Positions 17,652 through 26,276 of a stretch of DNA of 64,000 nt are shown one piece after another; the first letter of the stretch is position 1; each line of letters begins with the position of its first letter. The notes beneath the pieces are model-generated. The model searched no databases, had not been told where the DNA came from, and was given only the letters and a program-made list of their open reading frames with translations. Source of the DNA: Gammaproteobacteria bacterium (lineage in GTDB: Bacteria > Pseudomonadota > Gammaproteobacteria > Eutrophobiales > Eutrophobiaceae). The stretch lies in assembly GCA_022826885.1 (NCBI GenBank), contig JAJDUB010000068.1, positions 26,387 through 90,386 of the forward strand. The letters run 5' to 3'. The translations under genes and the position numbers were made by a program.

Positions 17652-18596
17652 CTATAAGAATACAATTTCCGGAAGTGTGGCAGAGACGATGTAATTTGGT
17701 CTGTCGACGATCTCGTTAATTTTCAAATCCACACAGACGGAGCAGAGCACGTAGGCCTGTTCCCTGGTTAATCCCCGCTCCCGTTCCAGGTGGTCGATCA
17801 TATAGCGCACCGCCCGTTGGGCGTTTTCAAAGAGGTCAGGACCATTGGCGGTTGTGACAAAGCAGGGTCCCGTGTTGGTATTGGCACAAAGCGGGCCGTC
17901 AGTCCTGAAATGAGGTTCCGGGATCCTATTGCCTGGTTCGAGGTCAATCCTCAGCGTAACCTGTGCGGCCATTTCAATGGCGGTAATGCATACCTCTCCG
18001 TCACCCTGGGCCGCATGGGCATCGCCCACACTGAACAGCGCCCCCTCCACGGAAACAGGCAGATACAACGTAGAACCCTTGCACAGGTGGCGTATATCCA
18101 TATTGCCGCCGTTATCACGGGGCGGGATGGTACTGTGTTCACCCGGTTCCGGCAGCGCCGTGCCCATGATGCCGGGGAAGGGGGCAATGGGAATGGCGAT
18201 GTCATCGCGGTGTTTCATGCGGGCCAGGTTGCCGTCAGTCAAATCCCAGATCTGTAAAAACTCACTGGGAAATTCTTCCATCGGTAACAGACCGCGGTTG
18301 GGCCGGATGGCGGTCCAACCAAATCCCAGTGTGGGAATAACTTCCATGACGTGTATGACAAGTGTGTCGCCGGGTTCGGCGCCGTTAACAAAAACGGGGC
18401 CGGTCAGGGGGTGACCGGTCAGCGGGCCTTTTGCCTTGACGTCTGCGCCGGTTGAATCGGCGGAATAGTAATAGTCCCCGGCATCACGGGTAGTGAAGAC
18501 AACCGTATCACCGGGCTCGATGGTCAGGCGGGGCGGGTGGGTGTTGTCCCAGGCATAATTCACCACGTCGTCGTTGAGTTCGTGGGTTGTCGGCAT
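17652..18596 (-). CDS. Acetamidase/formamidase family amidohydrolase
   Basis: A 314-residue protein with the family marks NGAEPGDTLVIHVMEV, GDAHAAQGDGEVCITAIEM and the repeated beta-rich architecture of FmdA/AmdA. Family members hydrolyse formamide or acetamide to ammonia and the acid, using a zinc ion, and lack a nucleophilic Ser or Cys. The length is normal for the shorter members. It is the last gene of a minus-strand set with ligA and ligB (10 bases from ligB), suggesting that an amide or formamide-like fragment is released in the same pathway. The true substrate is unknown. Confidence 0.88.
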   Translation of the reverse strand: MPTTHELNDDVVNYAWDNTHPPRLTIEPGDTVVFTTRDAGDYYYSADSTGADVKAKGPLTGHPLTGPVFVNGAEPGDTLVIHVMEVIPTLGFGWTAIRPNRGLLPMEEFPSEFLQIWDLTDGNLARMKHRDDIAIPIAPFPGIMGTALPEPGEHSTIPPRDNGGNMDIRHLCKGSTLYLPVSVEGALFSVGDAHAAQGDGEVCITAIEMAAQVTLRIDLEPGNRIPEPHFRTDGPLCANTNTGPCFVTTANGPDLFENAQRAVRYMIDHLERERGLTREQAYVLCSVCVDLKINEIVDRPNYIVSATLPEIVFL

Positions 18597-18605
18597 GGGC
18601 GGCTG

Positions 18606-19451
18606 TTACTTCAATTCGGGCCAGATGACCCATCCGGAAGCGGAACGCCAGGCATAACTGTCGCAATAACCCAATACATCGGCGGGTCCCCTGGTCGAGG
18701 CGAGTACCACGAACCAGGCAATCAACTCCGCCGTGCCGCCGGAACCAGCTTCTTCCATGCGCTCCAGTGTGCATTTCTCCATCAGCTTGCGGTGATCGCC
18801 CTCGGCGAGACAATCCAGGAACATGCGGTCGAATTCTTCATCGATATAAAAGTAACGGGGTCCGCCCGGCTCATGGGACAGGCCGCCGGAGCCGATCAAT
18901 GCGATACGTTCATCACCCGGATAACTGTTGAGCACGTCGCGGATGACGTGCCCTACCTGGTAGGCCCGTTCCGGCGTCGGGATAGGGGGCACGGTACAGT
19001 TCATGGTAATGGGTATGATGGGTATGTTCATATCCGGATTGAGATACTTGGTGGGGGTGGATATCCCGTCATCGAACTGCATGTCTTCCTGGATGTAGGC
19101 CAGTTGCAAACCATGCCTGGCCGCTTCATTGACGATGTAACGGGCCAGTTTTGAGTTCCCCGGCACATGATATTTTTCATGCTGTGCCAGCCAGGTTTGG
19201 TACCAGTCGGCCGGGCCACTGTGTTGGTCGGCAATACCGACCGTGTATTCCGGCGTGTTGCTCAGCGGCCAGTTGAGCAGGTGATCGTTGGCAAAGATGA
19301 TCAATACATCGGGCTTCGCCGCGTCGAGATGGTCCCGCATTTTTTTGAATGAAGCCAGCGCGGTCTGTTGCTGATGTTCCGGCGCATCCTCAAACCAGCC
19401 CAGCAGGCCCGGCGTATGTGTCGAGGCTACGGCAGCAACGATCTCAGCCAT
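18606..19451 (-). CDS. ligB: LigB-type catalytic subunit of class III extradiol dioxygenase
   Basis: A 281-residue protein with the class III extradiol residues: His12 in ASTHTPG, His57 in FANDHLL, a His in SGGLSHEPGGP near residue 190 and a Glu in GSGGTAEL near residue 240. These correspond to the Fe(II) ligands and catalytic His of protocatechuate 4,5-dioxygenase LigB. The enzyme opens the ring of a catechol-like acid beside the diol. The small LigA subunit is encoded directly upstream with an eight-base overlap. The ring substrate (protocatechuate, gallate or a relative) cannot be told from sequence alone. Confidence 0.9.
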   Translation of the reverse strand: MAEIVAAVASTHTPGLLGWFEDAPEHQQQTALASFKKMRDHLDAAKPDVLIIFANDHLLNWPLSNTPEYTVGIADQHSGPADWYQTWLAQHEKYHVPGNSKLARYIVNEAARHGLQLAYIQEDMQFDDGISTPTKYLNPDMNIPIIPITMNCTVPPIPTPERAYQVGHVIRDVLNSYPGDERIALIGSGGLSHEPGGPRYFYIDEEFDRMFLDCLAEGDHRKLMEKCTLERMEEAGSGGTAELIAWFVVLASTRGPADVLGYCDSYAWRSASGWVIWPELK

Positions 19452-19800
19452 CGCCCTTGTCCTGCATCATGTCCCACTTGGAATCACCGAGAGACTCTTT
19501 TGATTCCACCGGGAATGCCTTTTGATAGATGGCTACTGCGGGGTGGGCGTTGGTCATGTTGCCGGTCCCGTAAGTGAGGCGCATGATATGCGGAACCAGG
19601 TACTGGTGTACGCCCAGGTCCATTAACCGTTTCGGATCGGTATCGCGCAGGGCCTCGTATTCTTCCCGGCTGCACCCGAATTCCCTGGTCAGGCCCTCCA
19701 GGTCTTCCAGCCAGCGTTTCTGCAGGGCCGGGTCCTTGCGCACGTAATAGATCATGTCATTGGTGGGCAGGGTCTTGTCGACGCGAAGAACGTTACTCAT
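19444..19800 (-). CDS. ligA: LigA-type small subunit of class III extradiol dioxygenase
   Basis: A 118-residue all-helical protein. DPALQKRWLEDLEGLTREFG and GVHQYLVPHIMRLTYG match the LigA fold of protocatechuate 4,5-dioxygenase alpha subunits, which caps the active site of LigB. An AGGA ribosome site precedes the ATG. The 3' end overlaps ligB by eight bases, so the two are translationally coupled. It is the first gene of the minus-strand set ligA-ligB-acetamidase, and the gap to the upstream sulfatase (ending at 19890) is about 90 bases. Confidence 0.87.
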   Translation of the reverse strand: MSNVLRVDKTLPTNDMIYYVRKDPALQKRWLEDLEGLTREFGCSREEYEALRDTDPKRLMDLGVHQYLVPHIMRLTYGTGNMTNAHPAVAIYQKAFPVESKESLGDSKWDMMQDKGDG

Positions 19801-19889
19801 CTTCAGTCCTGTTTTCTGTTACCAAACCGGATATATTATATGCGACGCTGCCGGTAATGACAGTTTGGTGTTAAACATTTGTTTTTCTC

Positions 19890-21614
19890 TCAGTAAGTGT
19901 AGCTGGGATAGGGAGCATCGTAATCCGGCAGTACCACACCGTTCTCACGCGCATAGATTTCCCATTCCCGCACCAGTTCTTCCAGTTTCCCTGGTTGCTC
20001 GCTTGAGAGGTCATTCAGTTCCCCGGGGTCTTCCTCGATATTGTAAAGGCGCCATTTATCCACCGGAACGTCCAGCTCTCTGGGTTCCCAGGGTACCCCG
20101 GCCGGTTCCCATACGATTTTCCAGTCACCCCTGCGGATGGCCCGGCGGCCGAACAGCTCCCAACCCATTACGTAGTCCTGACTGTGAGTGAATTCCCGTT
20201 CTCCCTTCAGCATCGACAGCATGGAAGCGCCCTGCAACGGCAGGATATCGCGTCCGTCGAAGCTGGAGCCTGGGTGTTTAACGCCGGTCAATTCCAGGAT
20301 CGTAGGCATAACATCCTTGACTGTCACAAACTCATCGATTACTGCGCCTTTCCGGATCTGCTCCGGAAAATGTACGATTGCCGGCACGCGGATCCCGCCT
20401 TCAGTGGTGAATTGTTTATACATCCGGTAACCGCCGCTGCTCGCCCAGGTCCAGTTCGGGCCGTACCAGATATAGGAATCACCATTCCCCAGGTTTTCAA
20501 GACTGTTGTCGCAGCATTGTTCTGCCCAGTTTTCCAGCGCCTCCCAGCCGATATTCAGGTGCGCACCCTCGGCGCCGTTATCGGACATGAAGAAAATCAG
20601 CGTGTTTTCAAATTGCCCCGAGGACTTCAGGTAATCAATGACCTCTCCCGTGTACCTGTCCATGTCGTCGACCATCGCAGCAAATATTTCCATCTTTCTC
20701 GCTTCAACCTTTTTTTCCTCATCAGGCAAAGCCTGCCAGGCCGGTTCCGACGCCAACCTGGCGAATGGTAATGCATCCTGTTCAATCAATCCCAGTTTCT
20801 TCATGTTTTCAAACCGTTTGCCTTGCAGTACGTCCCACCCTGCATCGTACCTGCCGGCATACTTTTCAACAGATTCCCTAGGCGCCTGTAACGGCCAGTG
20901 CGGGGCGGTAAACGCAAGATAGGCAAAAAAAGGTCGTCCATCCGCATCATTGCCTTTTAGGTACTCGATGAGCTTGCGGGCATAAAAGCGGCTAGAATAG
21001 AAATCGTCCGGAAGCCCGACAGGTTTACCGTCTTCCCTGTAGATGGACGGGTTGAGGCCAATCAACGGCAGGTCTCCGAGATGCCCCGCGCCGCCCTGAG
21101 CGAGGTCAAACGATCGCTCAAACCCCCGGGCGTGCGGACTCGTTTCCGCAGTCAACCCCAGGTGCCATTTACCTGTCATGTAGGTGTGGTATCCCGCATC
21201 ACGCATGATTTCCGCAAGCGACGCCACGCGAAAATTGAGGTAGCCTTCATAACCGGGATAACCAACCTGGTTTGCTCTCAACTCCTCGTACATTTGACCC
21301 AGGCCTGCCAGGTGGTTATCAGTGCCGGATAACAGCATGGAACGAGTGGGCGAACAGGTGGGCGCGGAATAAAATTGTGTGAGCAGGATCCCGTCACGCC
21401 CGAGGGCGTCCAGGTTCGGTGTGTTTATTTCACCGCCGAATACGCCGAGGTCGGAATACCCCAGGTCGTCCGCAACGATTAACAGGACATTGGGTCGATC
21501 AATTTGCTGCACAGATTGCCCCGGTTCCGCCCCCTGATCACTGCTGGTATCAGAGCTGCAGGCACACAGACCTAAAACAATAAAGATGCTCGTCAATACG
21601 GGGGGATAGCGCAT
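19890..21614 (-). CDS. Lipoprotein sulfatase (arylsulfatase A type, formylglycine-dependent)
   Basis: A 574-residue protein. The N-terminus has a lipoprotein signal (FIVLGLCACSS, lipobox LCAC). The sulfatase domain has the metal-binding NVLLIVADDLGYSDLG, the maturation signature CSPTRSMLLSG in which the Cys becomes formylglycine, MTGKWHLG and FMSDNGAEG. It would act in the periplasm or at the outer membrane to hydrolyse a sulfate ester. The maturase is not in the window. It is divergent from TonB receptor 2 with 107 bases between the two starts, so receptor and sulfatase are probably co-controlled for a sulfated substrate. Sulfatase subfamily and substrate are unknown. Confidence 0.92.
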   Translation of the reverse strand: MRYPPVLTSIFIVLGLCACSSDTSSDQGAEPGQSVQQIDRPNVLLIVADDLGYSDLGVFGGEINTPNLDALGRDGILLTQFYSAPTCSPTRSMLLSGTDNHLAGLGQMYEELRANQVGYPGYEGYLNFRVASLAEIMRDAGYHTYMTGKWHLGLTAETSPHARGFERSFDLAQGGAGHLGDLPLIGLNPSIYREDGKPVGLPDDFYSSRFYARKLIEYLKGNDADGRPFFAYLAFTAPHWPLQAPRESVEKYAGRYDAGWDVLQGKRFENMKKLGLIEQDALPFARLASEPAWQALPDEEKKVEARKMEIFAAMVDDMDRYTGEVIDYLKSSGQFENTLIFFMSDNGAEGAHLNIGWEALENWAEQCCDNSLENLGNGDSYIWYGPNWTWASSGGYRMYKQFTTEGGIRVPAIVHFPEQIRKGAVIDEFVTVKDVMPTILELTGVKHPGSSFDGRDILPLQGASMLSMLKGEREFTHSQDYVMGWELFGRRAIRRGDWKIVWEPAGVPWEPRELDVPVDKWRLYNIEEDPGELNDLSSEQPGKLEELVREWEIYARENGVVLPDYDAPYPSYTY

Positions 21615-21623
21615 ACTGTGAGT

Positions 21624-21654
21624 GTTTACACGTAAACTATTTCCAGCTTATAAT
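21624..21654 (+). promoter_or_regulatory. Promoter and dyad operator between sulfatase and TonB receptor 2
   Basis: TTTACA (21625-21630) and a perfect TATAAT (21649-21654) are 18 bases apart and face the receptor gene. Overlapping the -35 is the dyad GTTTAC-AC-GTAAAC (21624-21637), only 10 bases upstream of the sulfatase start. The dyad resembles LacI/GalR-type half-sites, but no such regulator is encoded in the window, so the binder is unknown. Confidence 0.55.
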
Positions 21655-21721
21655 GGCCGAATTCTATCAATTAGTTGTTGTTTGGTCTTCTAATAGTTAA
21701 TCAAAAATGGGGGAGTACAAG

Positions 21722-24064
21722 ATGTTACATGCCTATGGTAAGCGTGATCGCAGAAATTTCCCAGGATACTTATTCACATTTTTAGGAATTCTTGTATTTT
21801 CCTTTCCTGTCACTTCGCCAGCGCAGGGCATTGAGGAAATCGTGGTCACAGCACAGAAGCGTGAAGAATCCCTGCAGGACGTGCCCATCTCGGTGGTGGC
21901 GTTTACCGGTGATACCCTGAGTGAACTGGGAGTACAGAACTCGGAAGACGTGATGAAGCTGGTTCCTAATGCGGGCCTTCAATCCCAGGGCGGCTCGAAA
22001 CAGAATTTTTTCATTCGCGGGGTTGGAACCTCGGACTTTCACATTAATGTCGTGAGCGCGGTAGGTGTCTATCTTGATGACATTGCACTGAATGCGCCCA
22101 ATGCGCTTACATTCAACGCCTTTGACCTGGACCGGGTGGAAGTGATGCGCGGCCCGCAGAACACCTTGTTCGGACGAAATACCACCGGCGGCGCCGTGAA
22201 CTATATCAGTCGCAAACCGAATGCTGAAGACGGCCTGAACGGACACCTGCGCGGCGGCTATGGGCGCCACGACCAATTTGATATTGAGGGCGCCGTGGGA
22301 ATCCCGCTGGGTGAAAATGCCGCGGTGCGGGTAGCGTTCGTGAGCAATATTCGTGACGGGGTGTATGACAATCTCACCCTGGGTAAAAAAGAGGGTGGTC
22401 ATTCCCGCCAGGCGGGGCGCGTTCAACTGCTTATGCAGCCCTCGGACAGCATGGAACTACTGTTCAACTTCCATGGCGGGATGTCCCGGGACAATCCATT
22501 GCCGTTCAAGTCCGTGGGGACCCAGGACCCGAATAATGTCACGGCCCCCTGCGCGGTGCCGCTGAACGACCTGATCCCGCAGAACAATCCCAACTGTATC
22601 GACTCGTCGGGTTTCAATCACCGGACTGATGACTGGGATGAAAACTATGGAAACATGGAGTTCAAGGAAGACATTGACTTGTGGGGCACCTCACTCAAGG
22701 CATCCCTTGATATCGGATCGATGACCTTGACTTCCGTCACGGCCTTTGATTCCTTCGAAGTGGAATTCAAGGAGGACTCGGATGGATCTCCAAATATGAT
22801 ATTTCAATTTTACCAGCAGGGTGATTACGAGCAATGGTCGCAGGAACTGCGTTTGCAGTCCGCAGCGGACCAAAGCTGGCGCTGGATCCTGGGCTTCTAC
22901 TACTTTATGGAAGATGCAAAGTATGCGACGGCGGTACGCAGGACCCCGGCCCCGCTTGCTCCGGCCGCGCCGGGTAGTTTCAACATCATTCCCAATACCT
23001 ATGTCGAGCAGGACAACGAGGTGTATTCGGGATACGGACAGCTTGAAGTTGATCTGCAGGACAATGTCACAGCGACGGTCGGCTTCCGCTGGACCGATGA
23101 AACCAAGAAAGGCACCAACACACCTTCCGTCAGGTGCTCGGGTGTAGGCGGACCGCCGTTCTGTCCGAATCTCAGCGAGCACGCGTTCCTGGGATTTGAC
23201 CTGATCCCGACACTGCCCGGGGTGTTCTTTCCGCCCACGGAAATCCTCGATTCGGAGTCTGAAGAATGGGGCGCCCGTTTTGCGCTGGACTGGCAGGTTA
23301 ACGACGACCTGCTTGTTTACGGAAGTATTTCCCGCGGCTTCAAGGGTGGCGGATTCAGTCTTGCGGCCCTGGCGGCCTTCACAGGCACTGCGGCGGAAAG
23401 CGTGGACCCGGAAGTATTATGGGCTTACGAAATTGGCTTCAAGTCAAGCTGGATGGACGGCGCGTTAAACCTTAATGCTGCGGGATTCTATTACGACTGG
23501 ACAGACCTGCAGTCATTTCAACCGATACTCTTTCCGGAATTCGGTGAAGTGATTCCCCGGCTGCTCAACGTGCCCGAAAGCAGTAATATCGGCGCGGAAA
23601 TTGAGGTGCAGTGGGTGCCGGCAGAGGGATTGTACATCGCAGGCGGCATAGGCCTCAGCAATGCTGAAGTTGACGATCCGGGCGGGATAATCGGTGTCCG
23701 GAAAGGCAATGCTCTCACCAACGCGCCCGACCTGACGTTCAATGGCATGGTCAGGAAAGAATTTCAGGTTGGTGCAGGCATGCTCTCGTTACAGGCCAAC
23801 TGGAATTACAAGGACGACGTGACCTATGATCTGGCAAACGCTCCCTACCTCAGTCAGGATGGTTGGTGGAACCTGGATGCACGCGGCGCATACGCATTCG
23901 GACCGAATCAAGAGTTTGAGATTGCCGTCTGGGGCAAGAATTTGACCGGTGAGGGATATTGCGGCGGACTGGTCAGTCTCCAGGGCCTGGCGGAATCACT
24001 GCTGTGTTACGGGAATTATTCGGATCCGACCTATGGGGTCACGGCCGGCTACCGGTTCGAGTAA
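21722..24064 (+). CDS. TonB-dependent outer-membrane receptor 2
   Basis: A 780-residue receptor. The ATG at 21722 is chosen because a GGGGGAG ribosome site lies just before it, although an in-frame ATG exists at 21707. It has a signal segment (YLFTFLGILVFSFPVTSPAQG), the TonB box region EEIVVTAQKREESLQDVPISV, a plug domain (FIRGVGTSDF, RVEVMRGPQNTLFGRNTTGGAVNYI) and a barrel ending TAGYRFE. The VTAQKREESLQDVP type is common in receptors of sphingomonads and marine gammaproteobacteria for plant or aromatic compounds. It heads a run with two MFS carriers and two amidohydrolases. Confidence 0.92.
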   Translation: MLHAYGKRDRRNFPGYLFTFLGILVFSFPVTSPAQGIEEIVVTAQKREESLQDVPISVVAFTGDTLSELGVQNSEDVMKLVPNAGLQSQGGSKQNFFIRGVGTSDFHINVVSAVGVYLDDIALNAPNALTFNAFDLDRVEVMRGPQNTLFGRNTTGGAVNYISRKPNAEDGLNGHLRGGYGRHDQFDIEGAVGIPLGENAAVRVAFVSNIRDGVYDNLTLGKKEGGHSRQAGRVQLLMQPSDSMELLFNFHGGMSRDNPLPFKSVGTQDPNNVTAPCAVPLNDLIPQNNPNCIDSSGFNHRTDDWDENYGNMEFKEDIDLWGTSLKASLDIGSMTLTSVTAFDSFEVEFKEDSDGSPNMIFQFYQQGDYEQWSQELRLQSAADQSWRWILGFYYFMEDAKYATAVRRTPAPLAPAAPGSFNIIPNTYVEQDNEVYSGYGQLEVDLQDNVTATVGFRWTDETKKGTNTPSVRCSGVGGPPFCPNLSEHAFLGFDLIPTLPGVFFPPTEILDSESEEWGARFALDWQVNDDLLVYGSISRGFKGGGFSLAALAAFTGTAAESVDPEVLWAYEIGFKSSWMDGALNLNAAGFYYDWTDLQSFQPILFPEFGEVIPRLLNVPESSNIGAEIEVQWVPAEGLYIAGGIGLSNAEVDDPGGIIGVRKGNALTNAPDLTFNGMVRKEFQVGAGMLSLQANWNYKDDVTYDLANAPYLSQDGWWNLDARGAYAFGPNQEFEIAVWGKNLTGEGYCGGLVSLQGLAESLLCYGNYSDPTYGVTAGYRFE

Positions 24065-24181
24065 ATAATATCCGCGAAAGTTGCCCGCTTGATCGGGGAA
24101 TCGGTTCCGCTCATCCGACCGGACATGGGTTGACGCCCTGTTGGCGACAGAGCCCGGCATTTTCATGCAACCGGGGCTGAA

Positions 24182-25309
24182 ATGAAGAAACCGCATCAAC
24201 TGCTGATCCTCATCGGCGCCATCTGCGCCTATAACCTGTCGTCTTTCAGTTGGTGGGCCCAGCCTGAAATTGTCCACACCCTGATTGACAAGGTCGGATT
24301 GTCCGATTCCAGGGCCGGCCTGGTAGTCTCAATCGAGTTACTGGCAATCGCCTTTACCGCTTTTATTGTTTCCCCATGGGTCTCGAGACTTGATGTAAAA
24401 AAAGTTTGTTACACGGCAGGAGCTATTGCGATCGCCGGGCATTTTTTTTCAGCGTCAACCATGTCAGTCGAGATATTGTTTGTTACCCGGCTGGTGACGG
24501 GAATGGCAGAGGGATTGATACTTGCGATTGCGAACGCTGCGCTGGCGTCCACTAAAAACCCCGACCGCTCTTACGCATTACTCAATACCTGGAATGTTGC
24601 CTCAGGTGTCGTGTTATTGATGATAATGCCGTTCCTGGAACAGAAATACGGTCCTGTAGCGGTCTTCGGACTCATTGGTATTGCCTGTTTATTGATGATG
24701 CCTCTGTTCAGGCACCTGCCGTTGAAAATAGAGGTAGTACAGCAAATAAAAATCTCGGGAGACAGGATCAAAACAGCCTTGGTCATGATCCTGTCCCTGC
24801 TCGTGTGGGGGACGGCATCGGCAATGACCTGGGCGTTTTATATTTCGATTGGCACACACACTACGCTGCAGACCTCGACTGTCGGATTAATAGCGGCGGT
24901 TGCCGCGTTCGGGGGGCTCGTCGGAGGCTCGTTTGCAGTATATGTCAGCGGCAACTACGGGCGTTACATACCGTTTTATATTGCACTGCTTGCACACGCA
25001 GTTATTGCGATGACGCTCACACATGTATTCCATAGCTGGGTTTTTATATTGACGGCGCCTGCAGCGATAGCCTGTGTTTATTTTATCCTGCCTCTTTACC
25101 TGGGCATGGCGGCTGAATACGATCCTAACGGTGGGTTACCGGCAGCGATGGCCGGCGTCTTTCTGTTGACCGGGGGGACGGGGCCACTTTTTGGCGGCTA
25201 CCTGGTGGAATACGGGGGTGTTCAGTTTATCGGATGGGCCATACTCATCGGTTGTATCTTTGCCGCACTATGCAATAACTGGTTAACCCGGAGGCTGTCT
25301 GCGACGTAG
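24182..25309 (+). CDS. Major facilitator superfamily transporter 1
   Basis: A 375-residue polytopic membrane protein with about 11-12 hydrophobic segments. It includes the MFS-like LVVSIELLAIAFTAFIVSPWVSRLD loop and the SVEILFVTRLVTGMAEGLILAIANAAL segment with the Arg/Gly pattern of TM4. It is inner-membrane and probably a secondary carrier for the compound brought in by TonB receptor 2. The direction of transport and substrate are not visible. The start follows an uneventful 117-base gap after the receptor. Confidence 0.8.
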   Translation: MKKPHQLLILIGAICAYNLSSFSWWAQPEIVHTLIDKVGLSDSRAGLVVSIELLAIAFTAFIVSPWVSRLDVKKVCYTAGAIAIAGHFFSASTMSVEILFVTRLVTGMAEGLILAIANAALASTKNPDRSYALLNTWNVASGVVLLMIMPFLEQKYGPVAVFGLIGIACLLMMPLFRHLPLKIEVVQQIKISGDRIKTALVMILSLLVWGTASAMTWAFYISIGTHTTLQTSTVGLIAAVAAFGGLVGGSFAVYVSGNYGRYIPFYIALLAHAVIAMTLTHVFHSWVFILTAPAAIACVYFILPLYLGMAAEYDPNGGLPAAMAGVFLLTGGTGPLFGGYLVEYGGVQFIGWAILIGCIFAALCNNWLTRRLSAT

Positions 25310-25331
25310 AGATGCCTCTTCCCTGCCAATA

Positions 25332-25358
25332 CTCTGTGATCTCTGTGCCCTCTGTGGC
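25332..25358 (+). repeat. Three 9-base tandem units (CTCTGTGxx)
   Basis: CTCTGTGAT, CTCTGTGCC and CTCTGTGGC follow each other without gaps. CTCTGTG-rich intergenic strings of this type recur in many environmental bacterial genomes and have no known role. It lies in the 60-base gap before the binding-protein gene. Confidence 0.5.
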
Positions 25359-25369
25359 TAAAAACACTG

Positions 25370-26227
25370 ATGAAAACCGTTAAATGCGGTATCAAAGCGT
25401 TTGATATCCACGAATTACTGTGTCACTTCGTCGCTCAACGCGGCGGTTTTTATGCGGCTGCGGACCTGGACATAAAACTGGTCGATACGACTTTCACACC
25501 TGATGAAAAACTTCCCGTAGCGGATTATTTCCAGGTTGCCTGCGGCGCGGCGGCTTTTTCCCGGGATATCGCGTTCAGGGTTTTTCTGGCCGCGGTAACC
25601 AGGCCGATGTTCTGGCTCTACGGGTCTGCCGGAACCGAAAAAGTTGAACAACTCGCAGGCAAGCGCATTGCCACTTTTCCGCCGTTTGCTCCGCCTTACT
25701 GGTTCAATCGTATCGCCCTGCGCAACCATGGACTCGACCCTGGTACGGATGTTGAGTTGAATCCGGCCCGGGACGATGCGATCCGACTCGGCCTGCTGCG
25801 TGAGGGCGCTGTGGATGCGGCGCTGATCAGTTCCGCCATTTCGCCGGTAACGCTACAGGAACTGGGCTTGAATGTCCTTTCCCTGGTGGGAGACGAGATA
25901 AGGTTTGTCACCAGCGGTATTGCCACCACCGTAAAGATCGCGCAGGAAGACCCTGGCCTGGTGGAAAACCTGGTCGGCGCCTACCGGCAGAGCCTGGCCG
26001 TCATCCATGATGCGCCCGCTGAGATTCACTCCATCCTGGTGGATGTAATGGGTATATCACAGGAGGTCGCTGAAAAAACATACGAGTTGATTTTGCCCTG
26101 TTATTCACAGGACGGAAACCTGGAATTGGAGACAATACAAGCGTCATTGGATACACTGGGTGCGGAACAGGGTGTGAAGACTCAAGCCGATGCCAGGGAG
26201 CTTTATGGCTTCCGCCTTGTTGGGTAA
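25370..26227 (+). CDS. Solute-binding-type (NMT1/SsuA-like) protein without signal peptide
   Basis: A 285-residue protein with the type 2 periplasmic-binding fold seen in ABC sulfonate, nitrate and thiamine-precursor binding proteins. It has EKVEQLAGKRIATFPPFAPPYW, LREGAVDAALISSAISPVTLQEL and LVENLVGAYRQSLAVIHDAP. It begins MKTVKCGIKAFDIHELLCHF with no secretion signal, and there are no ABC permease or ATPase genes nearby. It is therefore probably cytoplasmic, either a ligand-binding protein or an enzyme built on this fold (some decarboxylases use it). It lies between an MFS carrier and an amidohydrolase. The function is not recognised. Confidence 0.6.
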   Translation: MKTVKCGIKAFDIHELLCHFVAQRGGFYAAADLDIKLVDTTFTPDEKLPVADYFQVACGAAAFSRDIAFRVFLAAVTRPMFWLYGSAGTEKVEQLAGKRIATFPPFAPPYWFNRIALRNHGLDPGTDVELNPARDDAIRLGLLREGAVDAALISSAISPVTLQELGLNVLSLVGDEIRFVTSGIATTVKIAQEDPGLVENLVGAYRQSLAVIHDAPAEIHSILVDVMGISQEVAEKTYELILPCYSQDGNLELETIQASLDTLGAEQGVKTQADARELYGFRLVG

Positions 26228-26276
26228 TCAAAAGAAACAACCCAAAACTTTCTGCGAATGAAAACAGGTGAGTGAG

